In this document: positions 34,865 through 43,454 of the stretch, one piece after another
Position numbering within the stretch: the first letter of the stretch is position 1
Layout of the letters: every line of letters begins with the position of its first letter
Position numbers and translations under genes: made by a program
Notes under the pieces: generated by a model
What the model was told of the DNA's origin: nothing
Database searches by the model: none
What the model saw: only the letters and a program-made list of their open reading frames with translations
NCBI GenBank assembly: GCA_017517605.1
Contig: JAFWYQ010000091.1
Location: 1 to 59,635, forward strand
Source of the DNA: Bacteroidaceae bacterium
Lineage (GTDB): Bacteria; Bacteroidota; Bacteroidia; Bacteroidales; Bacteroidaceae
DNA: 59,635 nt
Reading direction: 5' to 3'

Positions 34865-37807
34865 ATGAAAACATCCAAAAGAATTTTCTCTATAGCCGTG
34901 CTTTGCTCTATGGCGGCTATGCCTATGTCGGCGCAATTTAAGAAGAATGCGGTGTCGTTTGATGCTTACGAGTGGGATTTTGGTACAGTTGCTGCTGACA
35001 AGGGTGCTGTGTGCCATACATTCATGTTGAAGAACAATACCAAAAAAGAGGTAAAAATTGGTAAGCAGATACCAAGTTGTGAGTGCATACGTGCCCACTA
35101 CGATGACGATGCCATCCTTCCTGGCCAAACGGTTGAGGTGCTGGTGGCCTTCACTCCATCAGAATCTCTCGGTCGCAATTACCGTAGTGTAGAGTTATTG
35201 GATGCTGATGGCAACACCCTCGGTGCTCTGTCTACCAAAGCCAATGTGATTGAAAATGGTGGCGATGCCAAGTATCCCTTCTGGGATTACAATCTCTCAA
35301 ACGAAGCTCGTGTAGAGAACTTGCTTTCGTTGCTTACTCCTGAGGAGAAGGTGGGATTGATGATGAACAAGTCTGTCTCTATCGACCGTCTCAACATTCC
35401 TTCATACAACTGGTGGAACGAAGCTTGTCATGGTGTACGTCAGGATGGTTACACGGTGTATCCCCAACCTATCGGTATGGCTGCATCGTTCAACGAGCAA
35501 CTGTTCTACGATGTGTTCTCTACTGTGTCTGACGAAGCACGTGCCAACTGGAATCGCTCTGACCATGACATCTTTAATGTGCCGATGGGTGTTACCTATT
35601 ATCCTGGTAATCCCGAGTTGACTTACTGGTGTCCTAACGTAAATATCTTCCGCGACCCGCGTTGGGGACGTGGTCAGGAGACTTGTGGTGAAGACCCCTA
35701 CTTGAATGCTGTGTTGGGTGTACAGACCGTATTGGGTATGCAGGGCAATGACGACAGATACTTCAAGACTCACGCTTGTGCCAAGCACTATGCCGTACAT
35801 AGCGGTCCCGAGCCTATGCGTCACTCTTATGATGCTTCTGTATCAATGCGCGACTTGTGGGAAACTTACTTGCCCGCCTTCAAGGCTTTGGTCAAGAAGG
35901 GTAATGTGCGCGAGGTAATGTGTGCCTACAACCGCTACGAAGGTATCCCTTGCTGCACCAGCGACCGTCTGTTGGTTGACATCCTTCGTCGTAAATGGGA
36001 CTTCGACGGTATTGTCCTTACTGACTGTGATGCTATCAACAACTTCTATAACCGTGGTCAGCACGAAACTCACAAAGACCCCCTGTCTGCTTCTGTTGAT
36101 GCTGTGCTCAATGGTACTGACCTCGAGTGCGGTAAGGTGTTCATGGTGCTTACCGAGGCTTTGGAGAAGGGCTTGATTACTGAGGAAACTCTTGATTTCC
36201 ACTTGCGCCGCACTCTCCTTGGACGTTTTGAGTTGGGTATGTTCGACCCTGCTGAGATGTTGCCTTGGGCTAACCTTGGCGAGGATGTAATCAGTTGTGA
36301 GAAGTTCAACGACCTTGCTGTACAAGCAGCTCGCGAAGCTATGGTATTGTTGAAGAATAGCAACAACCTCCTTCCTCTTTCTAAGAATCTGAAGACTGTA
36401 GCTGTGGTTGGTCCTAATGCCGATGATATAGAGTTGCTCAATGGTAACTACGGTGGTACTCCTACTGATAACCACAAGCACTCTCTCTTGTCAGGTATCC
36501 GCAAGGCATTGCCTAACACGAATGTTATCTACCACAAGGCTTGCGAATTGTCTAATGAATATACTACAATCAACCACCTCAGCGATTTCAATAACGGTCA
36601 GGGTGTGTATGTAGAGTTCTATAATAATAAGGAATTGAGTGGCGAACCCGCCGTAACCGGTTACTATAAGGAAATCAACTTCTCAACCTTTGGAGCTTGG
36701 GGATTTGCTGAAGGTGTAAGCACCGACAACATCTCAGTAAGAATTAAGGGAACTTATAAGGCTGCCTTTACAGGCGATATGCAGTACTCTTTCAACTCTG
36801 ATAACGGTTTTGTGTTGAAGATTAACGGCGAAGTGGTAGAAGAGTCAAAGAGCGCCGGTGGCCGTGGTTTCGGATTCCGTCGCGGTGGTACCAACTATAA
36901 GTCATTCCCCGTGAAGGCTGGCCAAACTTATGAAGTTGAAGTTGAATACAAGCGCGGAAACGGTAACTTTGCTATGTTGCGTGGCGAAATTTGCGAGCGC
37001 AAGTTGGTTGACTTTACCGACGTGCAGGCTTCAGTGAAGAATGCTGATGTCATCATTGTTATCGGCGGTATTTCTGCCCGTATGGAAGGCGAAGGTGGCG
37101 ACAAGGCCGACATCGAACTTCCTAAGGTTCAGCAACGTCTGTTGAAGGCTATGCGCGAGACAGGTCGTCCCGTTGTGATGGTTAACTGCTCAGGTTCGCC
37201 CATCGCATTTGCCAGCGTAGAGGATTGCTACGATGCCCTCGTACAGGCATGGTATCCTGGTCAGGGTGGTGCACAGGCATTGGCCGAAGTGCTCTTGGGT
37301 GATTACAACCCCTCAGGCAAGCTCCCTGTTACCTTCTATGCTTCTAACGACGACCTCCCCGACTTCCTCGACTATAGCATGGAAAATCGTACTTACCGCT
37401 ACTTCCGTGGCACACCGCTCTATGCATTCGGTTACGGTTTGTCTTACACAACCTTCGAGTATGGCAAGGGTAAGCTCTCCAAATCAAACATGAAGGCCGA
37501 CGGTAAGGTGACTGTCACAGTGCCTGTCACCAACACTGGCGACCGTGCAGGTGAAGAAATCGTACAGGTTTACGTGAAGGCTCTCGACTATCCCGATGCA
37601 CCCATCAAGTCGCTCAAGGGTATGGCGAAGCTGAAACTTGCTCCGGGCGAAACTGCTAAGGCCGTTATCACTCTCGATGGCGAAGCATTTGAATATTACG
37701 ATCCCTCTATCGACGAACTTTCTACCCGTCCTGGACGTTACGAAATCCTTTACGGTAGCTCATCACTCGAGAAGGATCTCCAGACTTTGGCCTTTACAGT
37801 GAAGTAA
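34865..37807 (+). CDS. Exported GH3 beta-glycosidase with N-terminal DUF1573-like domain and PA14 insert
   Basis: A 980-residue protein; the signal peptide ends near MSAQF. Residues about 27-130 (FDAYEWDFGTV, HTFMLKNNTKKEV, LPGQTVEVLVAFTP) match the DUF1573 Ig-like domain, an unusual partner. The GH3 barrel follows, with nucleophile Asp387 in VLTDCDAINN, then the alpha/beta-sandwich domain interrupted by a PA14-type insert (YVEFYNNKELSGEPAVTGYY) and ending in a fibronectin-III-like domain. PA14-containing GH3 enzymes act as beta-glucosidases or beta-xylosidases on oligosaccharides. Given the xylan context beta-xylosidase is plausible but not proven. Flanked by a promoter and a strong terminator, so it is monocistronic. 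Confidence 0.9.
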   Translation: MKTSKRIFSIAVLCSMAAMPMSAQFKKNAVSFDAYEWDFGTVAADKGAVCHTFMLKNNTKKEVKIGKQIPSCECIRAHYDDDAILPGQTVEVLVAFTPSESLGRNYRSVELLDADGNTLGALSTKANVIENGGDAKYPFWDYNLSNEARVENLLSLLTPEEKVGLMMNKSVSIDRLNIPSYNWWNEACHGVRQDGYTVYPQPIGMAASFNEQLFYDVFSTVSDEARANWNRSDHDIFNVPMGVTYYPGNPELTYWCPNVNIFRDPRWGRGQETCGEDPYLNAVLGVQTVLGMQGNDDRYFKTHACAKHYAVHSGPEPMRHSYDASVSMRDLWETYLPAFKALVKKGNVREVMCAYNRYEGIPCCTSDRLLVDILRRKWDFDGIVLTDCDAINNFYNRGQHETHKDPLSASVDAVLNGTDLECGKVFMVLTEALEKGLITEETLDFHLRRTLLGRFELGMFDPAEMLPWANLGEDVISCEKFNDLAVQAAREAMVLLKNSNNLLPLSKNLKTVAVVGPNADDIELLNGNYGGTPTDNHKHSLLSGIRKALPNTNVIYHKACELSNEYTTINHLSDFNNGQGVYVEFYNNKELSGEPAVTGYYKEINFSTFGAWGFAEGVSTDNISVRIKGTYKAAFTGDMQYSFNSDNGFVLKINGEVVEESKSAGGRGFGFRRGGTNYKSFPVKAGQTYEVEVEYKRGNGNFAMLRGEICERKLVDFTDVQASVKNADVIIVIGGISARMEGEGGDKADIELPKVQQRLLKAMRETGRPVVMVNCSGSPIAFASVEDCYDALVQAWYPGQGGAQALAEVLLGDYNPSGKLPVTFYASNDDLPDFLDYSMENRTYRYFRGTPLYAFGYGLSYTTFEYGKGKLSKSNMKADGKVTVTVPVTNTGDRAGEEIVQVYVKALDYPDAPIKSLKGMAKLKLAPGETAKAVITLDGEAFEYYDPSIDELSTRPGRYEILYGSSSLEKDLQTLAFTVK

Positions 37808-37846
37808 CCCCTCTCTATAGTTGAGAAATAGAGAATTATATTCTAT

Positions 37847-37889
37847 AAAGAGTGAAGACTCCGTCAGTGGATTCTTCACTCTTTTTTTA
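37847..37889 (+). terminator. Terminator after the GH3 gene
   Basis: AAAGAGTGAAGACTCC pairs with GGATTCTTCACTCTTT, one mismatch, followed by TTTTATT. The stem is nearly the same as that at 18295-18339. It is convergent with the O-antigen-ligase gene. Confidence 0.8.
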
Positions 37890-38036
37890 TTGGTGTCCGG
37901 TAAATACCCTATAATTCTCTATTCTTAGATGTACAAGCCCCACTTCTGTACTTTCACTGTCTTTGACATTCTCTGTTGTATCTTGTCAACTCGTTAACTT
38001 TTAATTTTTAATTTCTAACTTTTAATTCTTCCCTCT

Positions 38037-39598
38037 TCACTCTTCGTTCTTCACTCTTTTCGCCTCCTCCTTCATCGCATCAATTTCCGCCGATGGCACC
38101 TTCACGGGCTTGTGCAGGATAATCTGTGCGATGGAGTCGGCCTTTATGGTGTCACCTGTCTGTCGGTAGGTTTGCAACATGCCGCTTAGTGGGGCAAAGC
38201 GGACGGGGCACATCTGTGCAGCGTTATGGTAGTGGGTGATGGCACTGTCATACTCTTGCTGCATTTGGCAGATGTCGCCGGTCAACAGTTGCAGGTTGTA
38301 GCTGTTGGCATATTGCAGGCATTCCGTTGCCGTTTGTCGGGCTTCGTCCAGATGGCCCATGCTGTAGAGTTCGTAGGTATAGTTGTAGAGGTACTGATGA
38401 CAACGGAAAGGATAGACCCAGGTAAAGGGGAATGTGCTGAACAGCTCCTTGCACTCCCCGTATGTGGCAATGGCGCGGCTGTGCCCACTCCGTTGGATGT
38501 AGTTGTGTGCCCTGCTTAGCATGATGTCGCAGGGTAGGGCAGTGAGCAGACATACCGCAAGGGATACACCCGTCGCCAAGGATGCCCTACGCACCTTGAA
38601 TGGGAGGTAGCGGTGGATGGCCGCGCCTGCCCCTATGGCAAGGTATATCCACGTGAGGGGATAGTTCAACGGATAGGAGAGGGTGCAGAAGACAAGTATC
38701 GTCCCCACCACCATCCATGCCAACGGATGCCGACGGAAGACGATTAGGGGCAGGAGTATGCCAAGCAGGAGCAGCAATGCCCCCAACACACCGTAGTTTA
38801 CCCATGCCAACAGGAATTCGTTCAGCGGATGCTTGATTTCATCGGCCAGTTGAGCAGTCGTAGCATCGGGATGTGCGTCGAAATAGTGCTGTTGCCGGGG
38901 CATATATTCCCTGCTGAATCCATGAAAGCCGTGCCCCCATAGGGGTTTTTCCTGTATCAGGTGGATGGTCTGTTCCATGATGAATGCCGTCCGCTCGATG
39001 AGTCGCGTTTGGTGGCGAGGACTGCCAAGCATGTGCCGACGGTGAGGGCAAGGATGATTCCCACCTTCAGCCACCGTTTCATGCGGCTATGCACCAAACA
39101 GACTACCCCTGTCAGGCACAGTGCCAATACTCCCGCCCGCGATTGGGAGAGTACGACCAAGGCAATCCCTATCAGTACCGTTATGCGGTAGAGCCATACC
39201 TGTTTCTTTTCCGTTGTTGACAGATTGCGACCATATATCACGAAAGGCAGCAACAGGCATACCGTCAGAGCCAATCCTGCCGGTACATCAAAACTCCCCG
39301 TTGCCCCTACGGGTGGCAGTGTGGCATGTCTTGCCCAATCATGCAGGACACATCCCGCTTGGAAGAGGATGCCCATCACGGCCACCCTTGGCAAACAAGA
39401 AAGCCATTCGGATGCCGATACCTCCCGAATGGCTTTTCTCTGATGGATGAATCCGCAGATGATAATCCCTATCGTGGCTGCATACCATTTGGGAACAAAG
39501 TACGCATCCCAACAGCCAGTCAAGGGTGGGAACATACATCCTGCCACTATCAGCAGCGGCAGGATGCAAAGGGTATTTCTTGTTGGGGATGGGGTCAT
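38037..39598 (-). pseudogene. O-antigen ligase / Wzy-like membrane protein, split by a one-base frameshift
   Basis: Two overlapping frames together make one protein of about 520 residues. The first (39598 to about 38990) has membrane helices and ends in the family motif VLATKRDSSSGR. The second, in another frame, takes up at once with AFIMEQTIHLIQEKPLWGHGFHGF, the expected continuation, followed by more helices and a TPR-like C-terminus (GECKELFSTFPF, CQMQQEYDSAITHYHNAAQM). Adding one base near 38986-38992 restores the full frame. It would ligate or polymerise surface glycan in the inner membrane. It may be a true pseudogene or a sequence error. Its ATG overlaps the upstream gene's stop (ATGA). 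Confidence 0.85.
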
Positions 39599-41334
39599 TG
39601 CTTGTTACTTTGTTGCTTCTTCTTCAATTCTTCTATATCTTCATCTTGTCTTTGATAGATTTCTTGAATAAGTTCTTCAATGAGTGTACTTGCCATGCGG
39701 ACAATAGACGGGTGGTGATACAGTTGTCGTGCTCGGATGCCTTGCTGATATAAACGAGTCATTGAGATACTCATTATTCTATTGTCAAGACTTCCAGTTA
39801 CAACACCTATTCTCAAATTACTTAAAAGACTGAACAAAAACGCTTGTTCAAACAACGTGTCATCCTTTTCCTTTTGTCTCCATTCACGTACGAGTTGTAA
39901 CTCCCAATCGTAGTACCATTCAAATTCCTTCTCCCTTAAAATCCTATCTTTTTCTTCATTTTCAGGTGATAATATGATGAAAGGGGGCACTTCGCCTGTT
40001 TTTGTCAATCTGAGGGTATCTCCATGTACGAATCTTTGCGTATATATAATAAAATCATTGGACATTTTCTCGTGCCGTGGATTGTCATGCATATTTTGTG
40101 CAGAAAACAGGTTTGTCCAATACGGTGTGACCATAAAGGCATTGCTCTCTGCTCTGATATTGGAGAAACTGATACCGTAGTAAGGCGAATCACTGTTTCG
40201 CCATTTGCTATGCCTGAGTTCAATGTCTTCCTCTGGTTGCACAGGTTGTCTTTTCACTTTAAACAGATAGTTGTTTGTTATCCCTACCACATTGATGGCC
40301 ATTTCAACAGATAAATTTGATCGTAGCATCTCTGTTTCCAATCGATTCAATCCGTATTTGCCCGACAAGTAGAGTGCCAGTGCATCGTAATCGTCAAATT
40401 GTTTCTGTACCGATTCGGGGGTCATGCGCTCATACTTTTCGTAGATTTCCTCAAGTTTATTATAGGAACGACCAATTCCCATGTCAACATTCGTTAAAGG
40501 AAGGATTTTCATCAGTTTGCTAAAATCCCTTTGTAATTTACTTTTGTATGCTACATCCTTTTGGTTGTTTTCCTCGTCAAGTGTGATTTGCAAATCAATA
40601 TGGTCTCCTGGGTAGAGCATAACGGGGATGAACAGAGCTTTGTTGGAATTCTCTATTGGAGGAAATAACAAATATGTCCAGGTGGGACCAATAGTCCTAA
40701 CTTTCATACAGAAGTCTCCATTCCCATCAATGGAGGTTTGGGGAATATCTGTTTTTTCTAATGGACTATAGGTGTATTTCCACACTCCTTTGAATTTATT
40801 TTTTATGGAAAAATAATCTTTGATATGTCCAGTCACTAACACAGTATCTACCTTGAAATCCATATAAGGCAGCAGGGATACCCCTTCGTTGTGGGGTAAT
40901 GGGTTGGTTATAGAAAAGGGAGTGCCTTTTTCTCGCACTCCATAATATCGGGCGCTCTCAATATTGTAGTAATCCTCAATAATGTCGAAGATGTGGGTCT
41001 TCGCAGGTAATGGTTCGAAGCGCAATTCATACTTCCCCTTTTTCGTAGGTTTCATATTTTTCAACGAATCTTCGCTGAATCCTTTTTGCCCAATCAGTTC
41101 GTAGTGTTTGCCCAATTCATCTACCAAGTGGATGGTTGGCGCAAATTGGTGGAATCCTTCACCGAGGTATTGGAATGTAACGGTTGTAGCCTCTTCGGTT
41201 GTTTTTACCGAAGTAATCTCCATGTTTCCATGTTGCATGGCTACATATTCGGGATTCGCCACTTTGTGAATCGTCTTTGCTCCCACTGTTATTGCTGATA
41301 ACAGAAGAAGGGAAAGGATGAATTGTGTTTTCAT
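39595..41334 (-). CDS. Exported protein of unknown function, coupled to the O-antigen-ligase gene
   Basis: A 579-residue protein with a signal peptide (LLLLSAITVGAK). I do not recognise a firm domain. The first 250 residues look like beta-sandwiches (MEITSVKTTEEATTVTFQYL, YELRFEPLPA). The remainder is helical with many charged residues and ends EELKKKQQSNKQ. The general plan resembles the N-terminal part of Bacteroidota TlpA-family proteins, but no thioredoxin domain or CxxC is present. The stop overlaps the next start by four bases (ATGA), which implies a linked function in surface glycan handling; this is inference. A -7 TATCTTTG lies upstream. Confidence 0.6.
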   Translation of the reverse strand: MKTQFILSLLLLSAITVGAKTIHKVANPEYVAMQHGNMEITSVKTTEEATTVTFQYLGEGFHQFAPTIHLVDELGKHYELIGQKGFSEDSLKNMKPTKKGKYELRFEPLPAKTHIFDIIEDYYNIESARYYGVREKGTPFSITNPLPHNEGVSLLPYMDFKVDTVLVTGHIKDYFSIKNKFKGVWKYTYSPLEKTDIPQTSIDGNGDFCMKVRTIGPTWTYLLFPPIENSNKALFIPVMLYPGDHIDLQITLDEENNQKDVAYKSKLQRDFSKLMKILPLTNVDMGIGRSYNKLEEIYEKYERMTPESVQKQFDDYDALALYLSGKYGLNRLETEMLRSNLSVEMAINVVGITNNYLFKVKRQPVQPEEDIELRHSKWRNSDSPYYGISFSNIRAESNAFMVTPYWTNLFSAQNMHDNPRHEKMSNDFIIYTQRFVHGDTLRLTKTGEVPPFIILSPENEEKDRILREKEFEWYYDWELQLVREWRQKEKDDTLFEQAFLFSLLSNLRIGVVTGSLDNRIMSISMTRLYQQGIRARQLYHHPSIVRMASTLIEELIQEIYQRQDEDIEELKKKQQSNKQ

Positions 41335-41372
41335 AATGTTTATTGAGCATATAGTTCTTGATCTTGGGTTTA

Positions 41373-41380
41373 CAAAGATA
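41373..41380 (-). promoter_or_regulatory. Probable -7 element (TATCTTTG) upstream of the 41334 gene
   Basis: Minus-strand TATCTTTG at 41380-41373 is 38 nt before the ATG. Confidence 0.55.
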
Positions 41381-41457
41381 CTTCAAATAATAGGAAGAAT
41401 AAAATTAGTTAAGATTTATTCACACATTGGATGCCTATAAAACTCTTTTAGTGACGG

Positions 41458-41598
41458 GTGCCATGCCGCCGAGCCGCCTATATACGCGAAAAGGTATATA
41501 ACGCGTGCGCATGCATAGGTTAAACGATTTTAACTTATGCATGCGCACACACGCATTATGAAGATTCACGTATATAGGGTGGCTCGGCGGCATGGTGG
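41458..41598. repeat. Long nested palindrome (about 140 nt)
   Basis: Outer arms CCATGCCGCCGAGCC (41461-41475) and GGCTCGGCGGCATGG (41581-41595) are exact complements. Middle segments TATATACG and CGTATATA also pair. Inner arms GTGCGCATGCAT (41505-41516) and ATGCATGCGCAC (41537-41548) are exact, and the 20-nt centre again self-pairs (GGTTAAA / TTTAACT). No T-run and no reading frame. It could form a cruciform or a long RNA hairpin, or be a small non-autonomous mobile element. Confidence 0.85.
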
Positions 41599-41695
41599 GT
41601 GTTGGAATGAACGTAGGAGAGACCGTATACTATAGAGCTTTCGTCTCCATACTATACTCGTTGCGGCCTTATACTATATTCGTTGAGCCTCCGTA

Positions 41696-41862
41696 CACCG
41701 TAGGGGCAGACCTGTGTGTCTGTCCAGATATATGTCGCACGCTACATTCGGGCATCCCCTTGTGGGTGCCCACACACGCAACGCATCGCAAACTACTATC
41801 GGGCAACCACAAGGGATTGCCCCTACGGTGGACATACTCAGATTTTTCGCTTTGCTCAAAAT
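41696..41862. repeat. Inverted repeat (CACCGTAGGGGCA / TGCCCCTACGGTG) with shared 33-nt tail
   Basis: Exact 13-nt ends CACCGTAGGGGCA and TGCCCCTACGGTG flank a block with inner GGGTGCCC and GGGCAACC segments. Bases 41830-41862 are the reverse complement of 3333-3365. The rest of the gap 41335-42137 holds no clear gene; direct ACTATACTCGTTG / ACTATATTCGTTG copies lie at 41651-41685. Confidence 0.75.
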
Positions 41863-42137
41863 ACAATTGAACTTTGAACCTTAAACTTTGAACCAAGATT
41901 GCCATTTTTGTGGCAAAAAAAAGATGCGGATGTTGGGCGTGAAAGAACCGTATCTTCAACGTTTAACGTACGTATCTTTCATGCTCGACGAACGGTTGTT
42001 AACGTTTGCAAGGGGCGGAGCGCTCAATCAGCATCATCTGCGTACCATTTCGGGGTAACTTGTTGCTGTTTGGAGCGTTTTGTGACAAATTTAATAGGAT
42101 TTGCGACAAAAAGGACGATTATTACTTAATTTTTACC

Positions 42138-42145
42138 TATATTTG
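42138..42145 (+). promoter_or_regulatory. Probable -7 element (TATATTTG) of the CE15 gene
   Basis: TATATTTG is 37 nt before ATG 42183. An in-frame ATG at 42156 would leave almost no leader, so 42183 is preferred. Confidence 0.5.
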
Positions 42146-42182
42146 CAGGGTCTTTATGAAAATTCTAAATCTAAAATCAAAT

Positions 42183-43364
42183 ATGGAAAAGAAATCAGCT
42201 TTTTTGTCGGCTATGAAGGCCGTTACAGTGGTAGGAATGGTAGGCTTGGTGGCTTGCCAGAGTAATGAATCCATCCCCTTGGTGTACGACGTGGAGAATA
42301 CGGGTGCCGGATATGCTCTGCCCGTGATGCCCACAGTGGAGAATCTGCCTGTGATAAAGGAATTGCCCGATGCCCTCGAGGGTGTGAAGGATTTCAGCGA
42401 CTGGTCACGTCGTCGTAGCGAGATTGCTGCCATGATTCAGCACTACGGTATCGGTCAGAAACCTGCCGTTAACAAGGAGGAACAGGTGAAGGCCCGCATG
42501 AGTGGCGACACGCTGATTGTGGACGTAACTGCCAACGGCGAGACATTGACCCTCTCTTCTGTCATCAGCTATCCGTCTGAAGGCGAAGCTCCCTATCCCT
42601 TGATGATTGGTACAAGCAACATTTCGTTGCCCCGCGATATGTTCCAAAGTCGTCCCATCGCTACGATGACCTATCGCGAATCGCAAGTGAACTCCTATTC
42701 GCAATTCTTCCGTCGTGATGGAAAGACCCGTGGCGATTACGAGTTTGACCGCCTCTATCCCGAGTTGAAGGACAATGGTGCCTATAGCGAATGGGCTTGG
42801 GGATTGAGCCGACTGATTGATGGCCTCCAGTTGTTAGGCTCTGAAGTGACAAAGATTGACACTGAGCACATCGGTGTGACAGGTTGTTCGTATGCCGGCA
42901 AGATGGCCCTCTTCTGTGGTGCATTCGACGAGCGTGTGGCCCTTACCATTGCACAAGAGCCGGGTGGTGGAGGCGCTGCTGCATGGCGTGTATCTCACCT
43001 TATGACCGAGGTGGAGAGCCTTGAACGTACCGACTACAACTGGTTCATGGAGAGCATGAGAGACAACTTCAAGGGCGAAAACGTATATCGTCTTCCCTAT
43101 GACCACCACGAATTGTGTGCTATGGTATTTCCCCGCGCATTGCTCCTGTTGGGTAACCCCGACTATCAGTGGTTGGCCGATAGCGCTATGCAGGTTTCTG
43201 CTGAGGCTGCTCACAAGGTGTGGGAACGCTTTGGCGTAGGCGACCGTATGGCTTGGGACATCATCGGTGGACATGGCCACTGTCAGTTGCACGAAAGCCA
43301 ACGCCCCATCGTAGAGTCGTTCATCGACCGTTTCTTGATGGGTAAGGAAGAAGAAGAGAAATAA
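42183..43364 (+). CDS. CE15 glucuronoyl (4-O-methylglucuronoyl) methylesterase lipoprotein
   Basis: A 393-residue protein with a lipobox (GLVACQ). The alpha/beta-hydrolase shows the CE15 hallmarks: nucleophile Ser236 in TGCSYAGKMA, the IAQEPGGGGAAAWR segment and the HGHC motif near the C-terminus (catalytic His364 or His366). CE15 enzymes cut ester bonds between glucuronic acid of xylan and lignin alcohols. It heads a + strand run with GH97, GH115 and GH98; the joint activities fit glucuronoxylan attached to lignin. The alternative, a general acetyl-xylan esterase, is less likely because of the HGHC and EPGGGG motifs. Confidence 0.88.
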   Translation: MEKKSAFLSAMKAVTVVGMVGLVACQSNESIPLVYDVENTGAGYALPVMPTVENLPVIKELPDALEGVKDFSDWSRRRSEIAAMIQHYGIGQKPAVNKEEQVKARMSGDTLIVDVTANGETLTLSSVISYPSEGEAPYPLMIGTSNISLPRDMFQSRPIATMTYRESQVNSYSQFFRRDGKTRGDYEFDRLYPELKDNGAYSEWAWGLSRLIDGLQLLGSEVTKIDTEHIGVTGCSYAGKMALFCGAFDERVALTIAQEPGGGGAAAWRVSHLMTEVESLERTDYNWFMESMRDNFKGENVYRLPYDHHELCAMVFPRALLLLGNPDYQWLADSAMQVSAEAAHKVWERFGVGDRMAWDIIGGHGHCQLHESQRPIVESFIDRFLMGKEEEEK

Positions 43365-43380
43365 TAATAGTTTGATTTTG

Positions 43381-43433
43381 AAGGTAGAAGTGTAGGAGCG
43401 ACACAACGCTTCTACCTTTTACCTCTTTTTTTA
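43381..43433 (+). terminator. Possible terminator or attenuator between CE15 and GH97
   Basis: AAGGTAGAAG pairs with CTTCTACCTT across an 18-nt loop, followed after a few bases by TTTTTTT. The loop carries GTGTAGGAGCGAC, resembling the AGGAGTGTAG repeats. Confidence 0.45.
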
Positions 43434-43454
43434 CGCATAAAAATACAACTCGTT

